Below, piece by piece: positions 1 to 11,000 of a DNA stretch of 36,518 nt (position 1 is its first letter; each line of letters starts with the position of its first letter). Position numbers and translations under genes: made by a program. The DNA is from Pseudomonadota bacterium (GTDB lineage Bacteria; Pseudomonadota; Gammaproteobacteria; Steroidobacterales; Woeseiaceae): NCBI GenBank assembly GCA_022563195.1, contig JADFNV010000029.1, positions 1-36,518 of the forward strand, given 5' to 3'. Under the pieces are notes generated by a model. The model was given only the letters and a program-made list of their open reading frames with translations, searched no databases and was not told the origin of the DNA.

Positions 1-243
1 CAATTGCGCGCACCGTTCCCGCGACAGTGTCAGGCAAATCAACCCACGACCGTTGGTCGCCATGTAGTTGATATTCTCGGGGCGCACCTTCTCGGCCGCC
101 ATCAGCAGGTCACCCTCGTTTTCACGATTCTCGTCGTCGACCATGATGACCATTTTGCCGGCCCGGATATCAGCGATGATGTCCTCGATGTCGCCGAATG
201 GTGTACCGATCGCGCTCGGATGCGTTGTTGTATTGTCAGACAT
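1..243 (-). CDS. ribB: 3,4-dihydroxy-2-butanone-4-phosphate synthase (partial, N-terminal 81 residues)
   Basis: This is the N-terminal part of the enzyme that converts ribulose 5-phosphate to 3,4-dihydroxy-2-butanone 4-phosphate and formate for riboflavin synthesis. The left window edge cuts it after 81 codons. The visible part has the family signature: a short lead-in, then [20 protein letters not shown] followed by RENEGDL, the acidic loop that binds metal and substrate, and later the TNGRGLICL strand. The ATG at 243 lies inside the end of ribE; the two overlap by 8 bases (ATGTCTGA), so translation is probably coupled. Whether the C-terminus carries a GTP cyclohydrolase II domain (a RibBA fusion) or a decayed one cannot be seen. 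It is the last visible gene of the minus-strand glyA-nrdR-rib run. Confidence 0.93.
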   Translation of the reverse strand, partial: MSDNTTTHPSAIGTPFGDIEDIIADIRAGKMVIMVDDENRENEGDLLMAAEKVRPENINYMATNGRGLICLTLSRERCAQL

Positions 244-874
244 AACCATTTGCTCTCAAAAATTCCATGGACAGCCCGCCTTCTGCCCTCGCGAGCAAGC
301 GTTCAATGTAACGTGCGAGCATATCCACCTCGATGTTCACCGCAGTGCCGGTTGCGTAGTCGCCGATAATTGTACTCTCGGCTGTATGCGGGATGATATT
401 CAAGTCGATGACATTGTCCGATACCTCGTTAATGGTAAGGCTGACACCGTCGACACAGACCGCGCCCTTCTTCGCAATATATCGCAAGTACGGGGCTGGT
501 ATTTCGATGGCCAGTCGAATCGACCGCGCATCGGTCGCGCGCTTTATCACGGACCCAATGCAATCGACATGGCCGCTGACAAAATGCCCGCCCAGCCTCT
601 CGCCGACACTGAGCGATGGTTCGAGATTGACCGTAGCGCCAACCGCCAGGTCGGCCAGCGCCGTAACGTTCAAGCTCTCTATGGATACATCGGCATCGAA
701 TCCATCCTCGCGCAGCCTGACGGCCGTGAGACATACACCGTTGACTGCAATGCTTTCGCCAACCTCGTAGGTCGAGAACGGCAATTGATCTGAACGCACC
801 GATAACGTCACGTCGCCGCCAGCCCTGTCGATCGCCGTTATCGTGCCTTTGGCCTTAATGATTCCTGTAAACAC
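236..874 (-). CDS. ribE: riboflavin synthase, alpha subunit
   Basis: This 212-residue enzyme dismutates two 6,7-dimethyl-8-ribityllumazine molecules to riboflavin in the cytosol. It shows the duplicated lumazine-binding barrels: repeat 1 opens with [12 protein letters not shown] and has [13 protein letters not shown] near residues 38-50; repeat 2 has [14 protein letters not shown] near 93-106 and [12 protein letters not shown] near 143-154. The length is usual for the family. The start is a GTG at 874, fixed by the universally conserved MFTGII beginning. It lies 5 nt downstream of the ribD stop and overlaps ribB by 8 nt, so the three rib genes form one translational unit. No FMN riboswitch is visible at these junctions. 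Confidence 0.97.
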   Translation of the reverse strand: MFTGIIKAKGTITAIDRAGGDVTLSVRSDQLPFSTYEVGESIAVNGVCLTAVRLREDGFDADVSIESLNVTALADLAVGATVNLEPSLSVGERLGGHFVSGHVDCIGSVIKRATDARSIRLAIEIPAPYLRYIAKKGAVCVDGVSLTINEVSDNVIDLNIIPHTAESTIIGDYATGTAVNIEVDMLARYIERLLARAEGGLSMEFLRANGYV

Positions 875-879
875 GCGTC

Positions 880-2001
880 TTAGCCCAGACTACTCATGAA
901 TGCGCTCGCAAACTGCGCCGTAATACGCGTGTCGCCGCCTACTTTGCGCACGTCAGAAATGTGCAACGCGCGCCGATCCGTCAGGTCCTGCCACGTTGGC
1001 GTATGAAACATCCCCATCGTCTGACTGCCCATGATATGTGGAGCCTGGTAGATCACAAGCTCGTCCACGAGATCTGCTTCGATCAGTTTGCCCGCGAGTT
1101 TCGGCCCGGCCTCGACCAAAACGTCATTGACACCACGCGCGGCGAGATCCTCAAGCACTTGCAGCAAGTCGACCCCGCCATCATCGCTGTCGACCACAAT
1201 GATTTCAGCGCCGGCATCACCCAGCGCCTGCCGTTTTTCATCGTTGCAACAATACACCAGTGTGGTGCCTGGGAGCGCGAGCATTGCGGCGGACAACGGC
1301 ATACGCAGTCCACTGTCGAGGACGACGCGCAAGGGTTGTTTACCGCGCGTGTCAATAGATTTTTCGCGCACCGTGAACGCCGGATCATCGGCGAGAACAG
1401 TACCTATGCCTGTGAAAATTGCGCCTGAGCGCGCACGCAAACGCTGCACGTCGGCACGCGCCTCCGGGCCCGTGATCCACTGGCTTTGACCGTTGGCCAT
1501 TGCAATGCAACCGTCGATACTCGACGCCATTTTGAGACGCACATAGGGCCGGCCGCGAGTGACGCGACTGATAAATCCAGTCAATAGCGACTGCACCGAA
1601 TCCTGCATCAGACCCTTGCGGACGGATATGTCGGCTGCCGCGAGCGCATCGAAGCCGCTGCCGCTTACAGCCGGGTTTGGATCTTCGAGGCCGGCTACGA
1701 CTTCTGCAATACCGGCCTCGATCAACGCATCAGTACAAGGCGGAGTCTTGCCATGATGTACGCACGGCTCAAGTGTTACGTACGCCGTCGCTCCCCGCGC
1801 ATCTTTTCCCGCTGCCCGCAACGCATTGACTTCGGCGTGAGGCTCGCCCGCAAATTCGTGCCAGCCCTCGCCAACCACCGCGCCACCATTTACAAGCACA
1901 CAGCCAACCATTGGATTGGGATGCGCCGTATACAAACCTCGCTTTGCGATGCGCAGTGCTTGCGCCATATACGCGCATTCAGTTGCTGAAAACTCGGCCA
2001 T
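880..2001 (-). CDS. ribD: bifunctional riboflavin biosynthesis deaminase/reductase
   Basis: This 373-residue protein carries out the second and third steps of riboflavin synthesis: deamination of the GTP-derived pyrimidine, then NADPH reduction of the ribosyl side chain. The N-terminal cytidine-deaminase-like domain (about 1-145) has the zinc site: H55-A-E57, then C80 and C89 in LEPCVHHGKTPPC. The C-terminal DHFR-like reductase domain begins near RPYVRLKMASSIDG and includes GIGTVLADDPAFTVR and a VEAGPKLAG segment. The ATG at 2001 lies 6 nt after the nrdR stop, and the gene ends 5 nt before ribE. The length matches the E. coli type. Confidence 0.97.
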   Translation of the reverse strand: MAEFSATECAYMAQALRIAKRGLYTAHPNPMVGCVLVNGGAVVGEGWHEFAGEPHAEVNALRAAGKDARGATAYVTLEPCVHHGKTPPCTDALIEAGIAEVVAGLEDPNPAVSGSGFDALAAADISVRKGLMQDSVQSLLTGFISRVTRGRPYVRLKMASSIDGCIAMANGQSQWITGPEARADVQRLRARSGAIFTGIGTVLADDPAFTVREKSIDTRGKQPLRVVLDSGLRMPLSAAMLALPGTTLVYCCNDEKRQALGDAGAEIIVVDSDDGGVDLLQVLEDLAARGVNDVLVEAGPKLAGKLIEADLVDELVIYQAPHIMGSQTMGMFHTPTWQDLTDRRALHISDVRKVGGDTRITAQFASAFMSSLG

Positions 2002-2007
2002 TCACTT

Positions 2008-2523
2008 CTACTTTTTCTTGCCAAAGAACTCGGGCAGCAAGGACATTTGCTCACGACTCGCGGCCGAGTCGGAAATACTTTGCAGTCGCTTGATCTCCTC
2101 CTCGAATTCGGTGACATCCTGGAAACGGCGATACACTGATGCAAAGCGCACGTAGGCAACCTCGTCGAGCGAGCGCAATTCTTCCATGACGAGATCGCCG
2201 ACGAGGCGCGACGGCACCTCGCGTTCGCCCATTGTTCGCAAACGGTGAATCAGGCGACCGATCGCCTGCTCAAGCTTGTCACTCGGCACCGGGCGTTTTT
2301 CGAGAGCACGAACCATGCTGCTGCGAATCTTGGATTCGTCAAATGGCTGGCGACTGTTGTCGTTCTTGACGACTCGTGGCATGACGAGTTCCGCCGACTC
2401 AAACGTTGTAAATCGCTCGTTGCAGTCGAGGCACTGTCGTCGCCTGCGGATCTGCCTGCCCTCGCCAGCCAGGCGCGAGTCGATGACCTTGGTCTCCTCG
2501 TGACTACAAAACGGGCAGTACAT
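2008..2523 (-). CDS. nrdR: transcriptional repressor NrdR
   Basis: This 171-residue regulator senses ATP/dATP and represses ribonucleotide reductase genes through NrdR boxes. The N-terminal zinc ribbon is complete (C3, C6, C31 and C34, with the basic stretch RQIRRRRQC before the second pair). An ATP-cone domain follows at about 49-139 ([20 protein letters not shown] onward). The C-terminal tail is slightly longer than in E. coli NrdR (149 residues) and ends [10 protein letters not shown]. It sits 43 nt after glyA and 6 nt before ribD, a common gammaproteobacterial arrangement. No NrdR box pair was identified in the window. Confidence 0.97.
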   Translation of the reverse strand: MYCPFCSHEETKVIDSRLAGEGRQIRRRRQCLDCNERFTTFESAELVMPRVVKNDNSRQPFDESKIRSSMVRALEKRPVPSDKLEQAIGRLIHRLRTMGEREVPSRLVGDLVMEELRSLDEVAYVRFASVYRRFQDVTEFEEEIKRLQSISDSAASREQMSLLPEFFGKKK

Positions 2524-2566
2524 TGCTTATTTGCTTCGTCAAAATGATATTGATGGACTGCCTGAG

Positions 2567-3820
2567 TCAGGCGTACACAGGAAATCGCTGGCAAAGTAGA
2601 AGAACCTGGCCGCGTACGCGCTCGATCGTCTCGTCGTTATTGATGTCGTCGAGTATATCCGCTATCCAACCCGTAAGCTCCCGCGTCTCTGCCTCTGCAA
2701 AGCCGCGCGTTGTGATCGCCGGCGTGCCAAGGCGCAGACCGCTGGTGACAAAAGGCGACTGCGGATCATTGGGCACCGCGTTCTTGTTCACCGTGATGTT
2801 CGCGCGTCCCAACGCTGCATCGGCGTCTTTACCGGTGATGCCTTTGTCGATCAGGCTGAGCAGCATCAGGTGATTTTCGGTGCCGCCCGACACAATTTCG
2901 TAGCCTCGATCGATGAGCGTGCCCGCCATGACCTTGGCGTTTTTGCAGACCTGCGCCTGGTAGTCCTTGAATGACGGCTCCATCGCTTCTTTGAGAGCGA
3001 CCGCTTTGGCGGCGATAACGTGCATGAGCGGGCCGCCCTGGGTACCCGGGAAAACCAGCGAACTGAATTTCCTGGTCAATGCATCGTTTTGCCGTGCGAG
3101 GATCAGCCCGCCGCGAGGTCCGCGCAGTGTTTTATGCGTCGTCGTCGTGACGACATCGGCGATCGGCACAGGGTTCGGGTAGTGCCCCGTCGCAACGAGG
3201 CCGGCAACGTGGGCCATGTCGACCATGAGATAGGCTCCAACTTTGTCGGCGATATCACGGAAAACCTGCCAATCGATGACTTGCGAGTAGGCCGAAAACC
3301 CGGCAACGATCATGCGCGGCCGGTGTTCATCGGCGAGTGCGCCCACATCGTCGTAATTAATGAGTCCGGTGTCGTGATCGATGCCGTATTGCACGGCGCG
3401 ATAAAGCTTGCCCGAAAAACTCACCTTGCTGCCGTGTGTCAGGTGGCCACCGTCTGCCAGGCTCATTCCCAGAATCGTGTCACCCGGATCGCAGAGCGCC
3501 ATGTAAACAGCCGCATTGGCCTGCGATCCGGAATGTGGCTGCACATTGGCGTAGTCGGCGCCAAACAGCGTCTTGGCGCGTTCGATCGCCAGCGTCTCGG
3601 CCTTATCGACGAACTCACAACCGCCGTAGTAACGCTTGCCCGGGTAACCCTCGGCATATTTATTCGTCAGTACCGATCCCTGTGCGGCCATAACCCGCGG
3701 GCTCGTGTAATTCTCCGACGCGATCAGCTCGATGTGTTCTTCCTGGCGGCGATTCTCGCACTCGATGGCCTGCGCGATTTCGGGATCAAATGATTCAATC
3801 GTCGTCGAGGTATCGAACAT
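2567..3820 (-). CDS. glyA: serine hydroxymethyltransferase
   Basis: This 417-residue PLP enzyme interconverts serine plus tetrahydrofolate with glycine plus 5,10-methylene-tetrahydrofolate and supplies one-carbon units. The cofactor lysine is K230 in [16 protein letters not shown]. Other family blocks are [10 protein letters not shown] (31-40), [11 protein letters not shown] (92-102) and [10 protein letters not shown] (199-208). The length equals that of E. coli GlyA. The ATG at 3820 is preceded by GGAGCACG, which contains a GGAG ribosome-binding site. It follows the HDAC-like gene by 52 nt on the same strand and precedes nrdR by 43 nt, so it probably leads or shares the rib transcript, linking one-carbon and flavin synthesis. 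Confidence 0.98.
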   Translation of the reverse strand: MFDTSTTIESFDPEIAQAIECENRRQEEHIELIASENYTSPRVMAAQGSVLTNKYAEGYPGKRYYGGCEFVDKAETLAIERAKTLFGADYANVQPHSGSQANAAVYMALCDPGDTILGMSLADGGHLTHGSKVSFSGKLYRAVQYGIDHDTGLINYDDVGALADEHRPRMIVAGFSAYSQVIDWQVFRDIADKVGAYLMVDMAHVAGLVATGHYPNPVPIADVVTTTTHKTLRGPRGGLILARQNDALTRKFSSLVFPGTQGGPLMHVIAAKAVALKEAMEPSFKDYQAQVCKNAKVMAGTLIDRGYEIVSGGTENHLMLLSLIDKGITGKDADAALGRANITVNKNAVPNDPQSPFVTSGLRLGTPAITTRGFAEAETRELTGWIADILDDINNDETIERVRGQVLLLCQRFPVYA

Positions 3821-3872
3821 GGGGGGCGTGCTCCGGGCGGCTGGTCTTTAAAAGGAAAGCGATGTTACCTGT

Positions 3873-4823
3873 TTAACCCGCCTCGACAAAGGACTGCACA
3901 ACGCGAGTCCAGGCGCGAGCCAGGTTGCGGCGATTGTAGCCGCCGCCGCCGGTACCGACGAGCCTGCCCTGGCTGTGTTTGTCGGCGATCCGGCACAGGG
4001 CGGTCGCGGCATGTGCATGGGTTTCTTCGCTGTAGCACAGGTGCGTTATCGGGTCGCCCTCGAGACTGTCAGCACCGCACTGGAACAGGATGAATTCAGG
4101 CGCTGCGGCATCGAGAAAGGCCTCGACCCTGGCCCATGCCACGCGAAATTCCGCATCGCCGGCGCCGGGCGCCATCGGAATATTGAGTTTGCTACCTTTG
4201 GCCTTGCCTGTGCCGGTTTCCTCGGCTGCGCCGGTACCGGGATAAAGATATCGACCGTCCTCGTGCAGATCGGCAATAATCAGGTCGGGGTCGTCTTCGA
4301 AACCATAGAACATGCCGTCACCATGATGCGCGTCAATATCGACATAGGCGATGCGCTGCACGCCGTATCGGCTGCGCAAATATTCCACCGCGACGCCGCA
4401 GTCGTTGAATACGCAGAAACCCGCGGCATGATCGCGACCCGCATGGTGCAGCCCGGCGATCGGCACAAAAGCACGGCAGGCGGGGCCGCTCATCACAGCA
4501 TCAACAGAGGCCAGCGTCGTGCCGACGACATGGGACGCCGCCTCGAATATTCCCGGGACGGCCGGTGTGTCACCTTCGTCAAGAAAACCGCATCCCTCAG
4601 CAGACTTCCGGGACACCATGTCAATGTAGTCTGCCGTGTGAAATAACAGCAGATCATCGACGCTGGCACAACGCGGGGCCGCGTACTCCACACCGCCGTC
4701 GAGGCCTGCGTTTTCGAGTTCCTCCTGAAAGACATCGTGGCGGTCAAAACCAAACGGGTGCGGATCACCAAAACCGTAGCTGGCGAGATCGTCTCCCTTG
4801 TAAACAAGTACCGGATCGCTCAT
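3873..4823 (-). CDS. histone deacetylase family protein (acetylpolyamine/acetoin-utilisation type)
   Basis: This 316-residue arginase-fold zinc amidohydrolase belongs to the bacterial HDAC-like family, which removes acetyl or acyl groups from lysine or polyamines. Visible motifs are the tandem histidines in IAGLHHAGRDHAAGFCVFND, the zinc-binding DIDAHHGDG, the FQCGADSLEGDP block and the terminal GTGGGGYN, whose Tyr is the transition-state stabiliser. The start chosen is the ATG at 4823, where the conserved DPVLVYKGDD begins. An in-frame upstream start would reach the start of the divergent ettA gene and add an unconserved leader. The substrate cannot be deduced. Position upstream of glyA suggests possible co-transcription. 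Confidence 0.9.
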   Translation of the reverse strand: MSDPVLVYKGDDLASYGFGDPHPFGFDRHDVFQEELENAGLDGGVEYAAPRCASVDDLLLFHTADYIDMVSRKSAEGCGFLDEGDTPAVPGIFEAASHVVGTTLASVDAVMSGPACRAFVPIAGLHHAGRDHAAGFCVFNDCGVAVEYLRSRYGVQRIAYVDIDAHHGDGMFYGFEDDPDLIIADLHEDGRYLYPGTGAAEETGTGKAKGSKLNIPMAPGAGDAEFRVAWARVEAFLDAAAPEFILFQCGADSLEGDPITHLCYSEETHAHAATALCRIADKHSQGRLVGTGGGGYNRRNLARAWTRVVQSFVEAG

Positions 4824-4900
4824 CAATGCGATTTCTTTTATGTTTGCTATCGGTGCAGCATACCGGATAATGCGCGCTGCATAACAACCACCTGACAGCA

Positions 4901-6574
4901 ATGGCGCAGTACATCTACACCATGAATCGCGTGGCCAAAATGGTCCCGCCGAAACGCTTCATCATTCGCGATATTTCGCTGTCGTTTTTCCCCGGCGCAA
5001 AAATCGGTGTCCTGGGCCTGAATGGGTCTGGCAAGTCAACGGTGTTGCGAATCATGGCCGGAATCGACACCGATTTCGATGGCGAAGCCCGGGCCCAGCC
5101 TGGCATCAAGATCGGCTTTTTGCCACAGGAACCCGAACTCGACCTCACCAAGGATGTGCGTGGCAACGTCGAAGAAGGCATCGGCGAATCCAAAGCCCTG
5201 ATCAATCGCTTCAATGAGATTTCCATGCAGTTTGCGGAACCCATGGGCGACGACGAAATGAACGCGCTGCTCGAAGAACAGGGCAAATTACAGGACGAAA
5301 TCGATACGGCGGGTGCGTGGGAACTCGATCGCAAACTCGAAATCGCCGCCGACGCATTACGCCTGCCGCCGTGGGATGCCGATGTGAGCACACTGTCAGG
5401 CGGCGAGCGACGCCGGGTCGCACTGTGCCGATTATTGATATCGCAGCCTGACATGCTCTTGCTCGATGAGCCGACGAACCACCTCGATGCCGAGTCTGTC
5501 GCCTGGCTCGAGCGTTTCCTGCACGAATATCCCAGCACGGTCATCGCCGTCACCCATGATCGTTACTTTCTCGACAACGTAGCGGGCTGGATTCTCGAAC
5601 TCGATCGCGGCCACGGTATCCCCTGGAAAGGCAATTACTCCTCGTGGCTGGAACAGAAGGAGCAACGCCTCGCGCACGAGGAATCGGCCGAAAAAGCCCG
5701 CAGGAAAGCAATACAGGCTGAGCTCGAATGGGTTCGCAGCAACCCCAAGGGTCGCCAGGCGAAGTCGAAGGCACGCTTGCGACAGTTCGAGGAGATTTCT
5801 TCATCGAGTTATCAAAAACGAAACGAGACGAACGAGATCTATATTCCACCCGGTCCACGGCTGGGCGACGTGGTCATTGAAATCGACAATCTCAGGAAAG
5901 GCTATGGCGACAAGTTGCTCATCGATGGACTGAGCTTGCAAGTACCGCGCGGTGGCATCGTCGGCGTCATCGGCCCCAACGGTGCCGGCAAGACCACATT
6001 ATTTCGCATGATCACCGGCAGTGAGCAACCCGACTCCGGCACGATCCGCCTCGGCGATACGGTGCAAATCGCAAGCGTTGAGCAATCGCGTGACAGCCTC
6101 GACGACAGCAAGACTGTCTGGGAAGAAATCTCCGACGGCCTGGACCTGATCAAGGTTGGCAACTACGAAACATCGTCACGCGCGTACGTTGGGCGCTTCA
6201 ATTTCCGCGGCTCCGATCAACAGAAAAAGATCGGCGTGTTGTCCGGTGGCGAACGCAATCGCATTCACCTGGCGAAAACATTGAAGTCGGGCGGCAACCT
6301 GTTGTTGCTAGACGAACCGACCAACGATCTCGACGTTGAGACACTGCGGGCTCTCGAGCAGGCGTTGCTGGAGTTTCCGGGATCCGCCGTCGTCATTTCA
6401 CACGATCGCTGGTTCCTCGACCGCATTGCCACCCATATTCTCGCGTTCGAGGGCAACAGTGCTTGTGTCTGGTTCGCGGGCAACTACACAGATTACGAAG
6501 AGGACAGAAAACGTCGTCTCGGGTCTGATGCAGACAACCCACATCGTATAAAATACAAACGGCTTGGGACTTAG
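4901..6574 (+). CDS. ettA: energy-dependent translational throttle protein (ABC-F)
   Basis: This 557-residue cytosolic ABC-F ATPase binds the ribosomal E site and gates entry into elongation according to ATP/ADP level. It has two ABC domains in tandem and no membrane segment. Domain 1 has Walker A GLNGSGKST (39-47), signature LSGGERRR and Walker B LLLDEPTNHLD. The linker/P-site-tip region is EWVRSNPKGRQAKSKARL. Domain 2 has Walker A GPNGAGKTT, signature LSGGERNR and Walker B LLLDEPTNDLD. The N-terminus YIYTMNRVAKMVPPKR and the length are typical of EttA rather than Uup or YheS. It starts 77 nt from the divergent HDAC-like gene, so that gap must hold both promoters. Confidence 0.96.
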   Translation: MAQYIYTMNRVAKMVPPKRFIIRDISLSFFPGAKIGVLGLNGSGKSTVLRIMAGIDTDFDGEARAQPGIKIGFLPQEPELDLTKDVRGNVEEGIGESKALINRFNEISMQFAEPMGDDEMNALLEEQGKLQDEIDTAGAWELDRKLEIAADALRLPPWDADVSTLSGGERRRVALCRLLISQPDMLLLDEPTNHLDAESVAWLERFLHEYPSTVIAVTHDRYFLDNVAGWILELDRGHGIPWKGNYSSWLEQKEQRLAHEESAEKARRKAIQAELEWVRSNPKGRQAKSKARLRQFEEISSSSYQKRNETNEIYIPPGPRLGDVVIEIDNLRKGYGDKLLIDGLSLQVPRGGIVGVIGPNGAGKTTLFRMITGSEQPDSGTIRLGDTVQIASVEQSRDSLDDSKTVWEEISDGLDLIKVGNYETSSRAYVGRFNFRGSDQQKKIGVLSGGERNRIHLAKTLKSGGNLLLLDEPTNDLDVETLRALEQALLEFPGSAVVISHDRWFLDRIATHILAFEGNSACVWFAGNYTDYEEDRKRRLGSDADNPHRIKYKRLGT

Positions 6575-6618
6575 TACTCCGTCAAGGTGATATTAACGGG
6601 CTCAGAGCCGGAGTTTTC

Positions 6619-7284
6619 ATGAATACGCTAATTGCCACCGGCGCAATTTTCGTGCTTGTCGCATTGCTGTTTCTGCGGTCAACAGTGCGTCACGTACGTC
6701 GTGGACGCCTGCTTCGCGCGGGCGGCTCAGCCACGTTCTGTGCAGTGACGGCCTCACTAGGCACCGCGGGTGCCCTGCTGCTAATCAGCTACCTCGGCTA
6801 CGAACGATTGACGGCCGAGCAACTCGTCGGCGTCATCGAGTTCTCACAAAATTCGCCGCAGGAATTCACGGCCCGCCTGATGGTTGACGGTCAGATCGAT
6901 CGACTTCTGATTCTTCGCGGTGACGAGTGGCAGCTCGACGCCCGTGTCATCACCTGGAAACCACCTGCGACGATTCTCGGACTGGAGCCGGTGTATCAGC
7001 TCGAACGACTGAGTGGCCGCTATACATCGGTCGACCGGGAGCTGACCGAACCGCGGACGGTCTATTCACTTGCCGAGGAGCGATCGCTGGATCTCTGGAG
7101 CCTGGCGCGCAAGTTCCCGAATTTCACTCCCGGAATCGATGCTTTTTACGGCACCGCCACCTACGTACCCATGGCGGACGGCGCCCGATTCCGAATCACC
7201 CTGAGTCGTGACGCGCTCATCGCCCGCCCAATCAACGATTCCGCGCACAGAGCTGTCGGAGCCTGGGGGCAGGTGGCACAATGA
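6619..7284 (+). CDS. conserved membrane-anchored protein of unknown function
   Basis: This 221-residue protein has two predicted membrane helices: residues about 4-20 (LIATGAIFVLVALLFL) and about 40-60 (CAVTASLGTAGALLLISYLG), separated by a basic loop (RHVRRGRLLR) that should be cytoplasmic. The remaining 160 residues look like a soluble, beta-rich domain (FTARLMVDGQIDRLLILRG, WQLDARVITWKP, ATYVPMADGARFRITLS) and would face the periplasm. A GGAG ribosome-binding site lies just before the ATG. It begins 44 nt after ettA and may be co-transcribed with it. I do not recognise a named domain. Similar proteins are sometimes labelled as multidrug transporters, which two helices do not support. Confidence 0.75.
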   Translation: MNTLIATGAIFVLVALLFLRSTVRHVRRGRLLRAGGSATFCAVTASLGTAGALLLISYLGYERLTAEQLVGVIEFSQNSPQEFTARLMVDGQIDRLLILRGDEWQLDARVITWKPPATILGLEPVYQLERLSGRYTSVDRELTEPRTVYSLAEERSLDLWSLARKFPNFTPGIDAFYGTATYVPMADGARFRITLSRDALIARPINDSAHRAVGAWGQVAQ

Positions 7285-7378
7285 TTCCGGGATTATGTAA
7301 ATGGTTTACGGCAGTCATTGGCGGTTCATGCATACTAATCGGGCTGATTAAAATCGCACCCAATAATCAAGAGTGGCT

Positions 7379-8071
7379 ATGACAATCATTCTGGACAGGG
7401 ATCAGGGGCTCCTGGCAGAAAATGACGAACATTTCGGGCTCGAGTGTCCGTATTGTGGTGTCTATGCGCACATGCGCCCGCAATCCGTGCCGAACGCTAC
7501 GGCACTTCTTGATGCGAAACCCAAACACGTCGGACTCGTTTATCAATGCGCCGCGTGCCTGGCGCCGGTATTTTTGCGTTTTGCCGTCAAACAATATGGC
7601 GAGGATCGCCTCGAGTTGTACCGCAATTTTGTGGAACTCGAACGCCCAAAAGAACGATTCGCATTCTCCTATTTACCCAGTCGCACCGAGACCCTGTTCC
7701 GCGAGGCCCTCGCCTGCTATTCAGGCAATAATTTCAACGCATTCGCGTCCATGTGCCGACGCTCGGCCACGAGCGCATTCGCCGCATTGGGTGAAGGCGG
7801 CAAGCTGCAGGCGTTTGAGGAGATCCTGATTGCGCAGGAAATCGTCGGCATTGATGACGACAGTTTTGCACCAATAAAAAGCATACTTTTTGATTCCGGC
7901 GAGGACGACGAGCTACCGCTCCTGAACCGTTCGCAGGCGGGCATCCTGCTTGAAGTTCTTAAAGACATGTTCTATCAATGCTTCGTGCGCCGGGGCAAGC
8001 TGGCACGCGCGATCAAAGTCCGGCGTTTCTTCGTACAGGAAAGTAGCAACAACCTGCAATCCACCGCGTAA
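7379..8071 (+). CDS. zinc-ribbon protein, DUF4145-like
   Basis: This protein of about 230 residues has an N-terminal treble-clef or zinc-ribbon-like site (ECPYCGVYAHM followed 36 residues later by YQCAACLAP) and a helical domain with EALACYSGNNFNAFASMCRR. That pattern resembles DUF4145 proteins found alone or beside restriction systems. The start chosen is the ATG at 7379, with AAGAG six bases upstream; an in-frame GTG two codons earlier is the alternative. It lies 94 nt after the membrane protein and converges on purL, 27 nt away. No catalytic residues are evident and the function is unknown. The DUF assignment is from memory of the pattern and is moderate. Confidence 0.7.
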   Translation: MTIILDRDQGLLAENDEHFGLECPYCGVYAHMRPQSVPNATALLDAKPKHVGLVYQCAACLAPVFLRFAVKQYGEDRLELYRNFVELERPKERFAFSYLPSRTETLFREALACYSGNNFNAFASMCRRSATSAFAALGEGGKLQAFEEILIAQEIVGIDDDSFAPIKSILFDSGEDDELPLLNRSQAGILLEVLKDMFYQCFVRRGKLARAIKVRRFFVQESSNNLQSTA

Positions 8072-8098
8072 GCACGATCGCCCGCAGAGCGGGGTCCA

Positions 8099-11000
8099 TT
8101 AGCCGATCGCAACCCGGGCGTTTTGAAACATCCGCAGCCACGGACCGTTATCTCCCCACTCGCGAGGATGCCATGAATTCTGCATCGTGAGCGCGACCCG
8201 CTCGGGATGCGGCATCATGATCGTGACACGACCGTCTTCACTTGCCAGACCGCAGATTCCATCGAGCGATCCATTTGGATTCGCTGGATATTGATCCGCG
8301 ACATCGCCGTAGCTGTCGACATAGCGCAGCGCAATGGTATAGGACGCCATGTAACGATCCGTGTCACTGCTAAAGGCGACGCGGCCTTCTCCGTGCGACG
8401 TTGCTATGGGAATTATTGAGCCCGCCATGCCATCCAGAAACATCGACGGACTTTCCAGGACCTCGACAAGACTCAGGCGCGCCTCGAATTGCTCGGACTT
8501 GTTGCGCAAGAATCGCGGCCAGTTTTCTGCCCCGGGTATCAAGTCACGCAGGTGCGACAACATCTGACACCCATTACAGACTCCCAGCGCGAAGGTATCA
8601 TCGCGCGCGAAGAATTCGGCGAACTGATCCCGCGTTCGCGAGTGGTAGAGAATCGATTTGGCCCAGCCGCCGCCGGCTCCGAGCACATCGCCATAGGAGA
8701 AACCGCCACACGCAACAAAGCCCTGGTAGTTGGCGAGATCGTCGCGCCCGCTCAGCAAATCGCTCATATGAACGTCAATCGCATTGAATCCCGCGCGCAT
8801 GAAGACCGCTGCCATTTCGTACTGGCTGTTAACGCCCTGTTCGCGCAGCACCGCCACACGGGGCCTCGACGTGCCACGATAAGGATGTCCGATATCGTCG
8901 TTGATATTAAACGTCAACCGCACATTCAGCCCTGGATCGTCGTCGTCGAGAATACGATCAAATTCTTCGAGGGCAGTGGCTGGATTGTCACGCAAGGCCT
9001 GAATCCTGTAACTCATCTCAGACCACTCTCGCTGTAGCTCCGAGCGCGCCATCTGCAACACGACATCGTCATTGCTGCGAATCGTCAAACACGCGTCCTC
9101 CTCCACTCGCCCGACTGCTGTCGCTTTGGCGCCGATGCGATCGAGAATCATCTGCACCTGCATGAGCTTTTTCTTTTCAACCTGCACGACGGCGCCGGCC
9201 TCCTCATTAAACAAAGCTACCAGCAATTCCTGCCTTGAACCGCTCAGTTGCAGTGACACACCGAGGCGACTGGCGAACATCATTTCGGCAACCGTTGCGA
9301 TGAGTCCACCGTCGCTGCGGTCGTGGTATGCCAGCAATAATTTGCGCTGGTTGAGTTCCTGGATCGCTGCAAAGAAATTTTTCAGGAGATCAGGACTGTC
9401 AACATCTGGCGTGTCGCCGCCCACGCGACTGTAGGCCTGCGCCAGACACGAGCCACCCATACGATTCTTGCCCAGCCCAAGATCAAACAACAACAAATAA
9501 CTCGACTCATCGACGGCGCGCAATTGCGGCGTAAGATGTTCGCGCACATCCGTAACCGGGGCGAAGGCGGAGACGATCAACGACACGGGCGACACGACCT
9601 GAAAGTCGCCCTTCTCCTCTGTCCAACTCGCCCGCAGCGATAACGAGTCCTTGCCCACGGGGATCGCGATACCCAGATCACGACACAACTCGTCGCCAAC
9701 GGCTTTGACCGTATCGAAAAGATTCGCATCCTCGCCTGGATGACCGGCCGCCGCCATCCAGTTTGCAGACAGCCGAATCCGGTGGATGCCATCGATTGGC
9801 GCCGCCGCGATATTCGTTATCGATTCGGCAACGGCCATGCGCCCCGACGCTGGTGCGTTAAGGATCGCAAGCGGTGTTCGCTCACCCATTGCCATCGCCT
9901 CGCCCGTGACACTTTCATGGCCCGTCGCTGTGATTGCAACGTCACTGACGGGCACTTGCCAGGGCCCGACAAGCTGATCGCGTACGCTCAGTCCACCCAC
10001 GGTGCGATCGCCGATGTGAATCAGGAATGACTTATCGGCAACAGCCGGAAATCGCAATACGCGGAGTACCGCCTCGCGCAGCTCTATGCCGGACAGATCG
10101 AGTGAAATTGTTGGTTGCGGTATACGTATTACGTCACGCGTCAACTTAGGTGGATTGCCCAACAGCATCGCCATTGACATATCAACCACACGATTGTCGA
10201 AATCGCTATCGCTGACGACCAGCTGACCATCGTCAGTCAAGGTGCCGATGACCGATAACGGACAGCGCTCACGGCTGCACAGAGTTTCGAATTCTCCGAT
10301 GCGATCATCGGCGATGATCAGGACGTAGCGTTCCTGTGCCTCGTTGCACCAGAGAGCCATCGGCGACATACCGCGTTCGGCATTCGCAATATCACGCAAC
10401 TCAATACGGGCACCGTGCTTACTGTGATCGACTGCTTCCGGAACCGCGTTCGACAATCCGCCTGCACCAACATCGTGAATAAGCAGAATCGGATTTTCGT
10501 CGCCCATTTGCCAGCAACGATCGATGACTTCCTGCGCCCGGCGCTGAATCTCCGCATTACCGCGTTGCACGGACTCGAAATCGAGATCCTCACTGCTTGC
10601 GCCGCTCGCGAGGCTGGATGCCGCGCCGCCGCCAAGACCGATCAACATCGCAGGACCACCGATAACCACGATTCTCGCGCCTGCAGGCACATCGACTTTT
10701 TTCGCGTGTTCCGCACGCACGTTGCCGACGCCACCCGCGATCATGATGGGCTTGTGATAGCCACGAATCTCGTTATCAGGCAGCCCGGGCAGATGGCTCT
10801 CGAAAGTGCGGAAATAGCCAAGCAGATTGGGCCGCCCGAACTCGTTGTTGAATGCCGCGCCGCCGATCGGGCCATCGATCATGATCTCCAGTGGCGTCGC
10901 CATGCGCTCGGGATGCGGAAAATCAGTCTCCCAGGGTTGTTCGAAGCCCGGAATGCGCAAGTGAGACACCGTGAAACCCGTGAGCCCGGCTTTGGGTCTG

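Noticed and set aside
3821..3872. Possible glycine or folate-type riboswitch before glyA
   Set aside because: Only 52 nt separate the genes, too short for a known aptamer, and no conserved core or hairpin was seen.
8081..8093. Short hairpin (CCCGC/GCGGG) between the zinc-ribbon gene and purL
   Set aside because: The stem is only 5 bp with a 3-nt loop and no T run, too weak to call a terminator.
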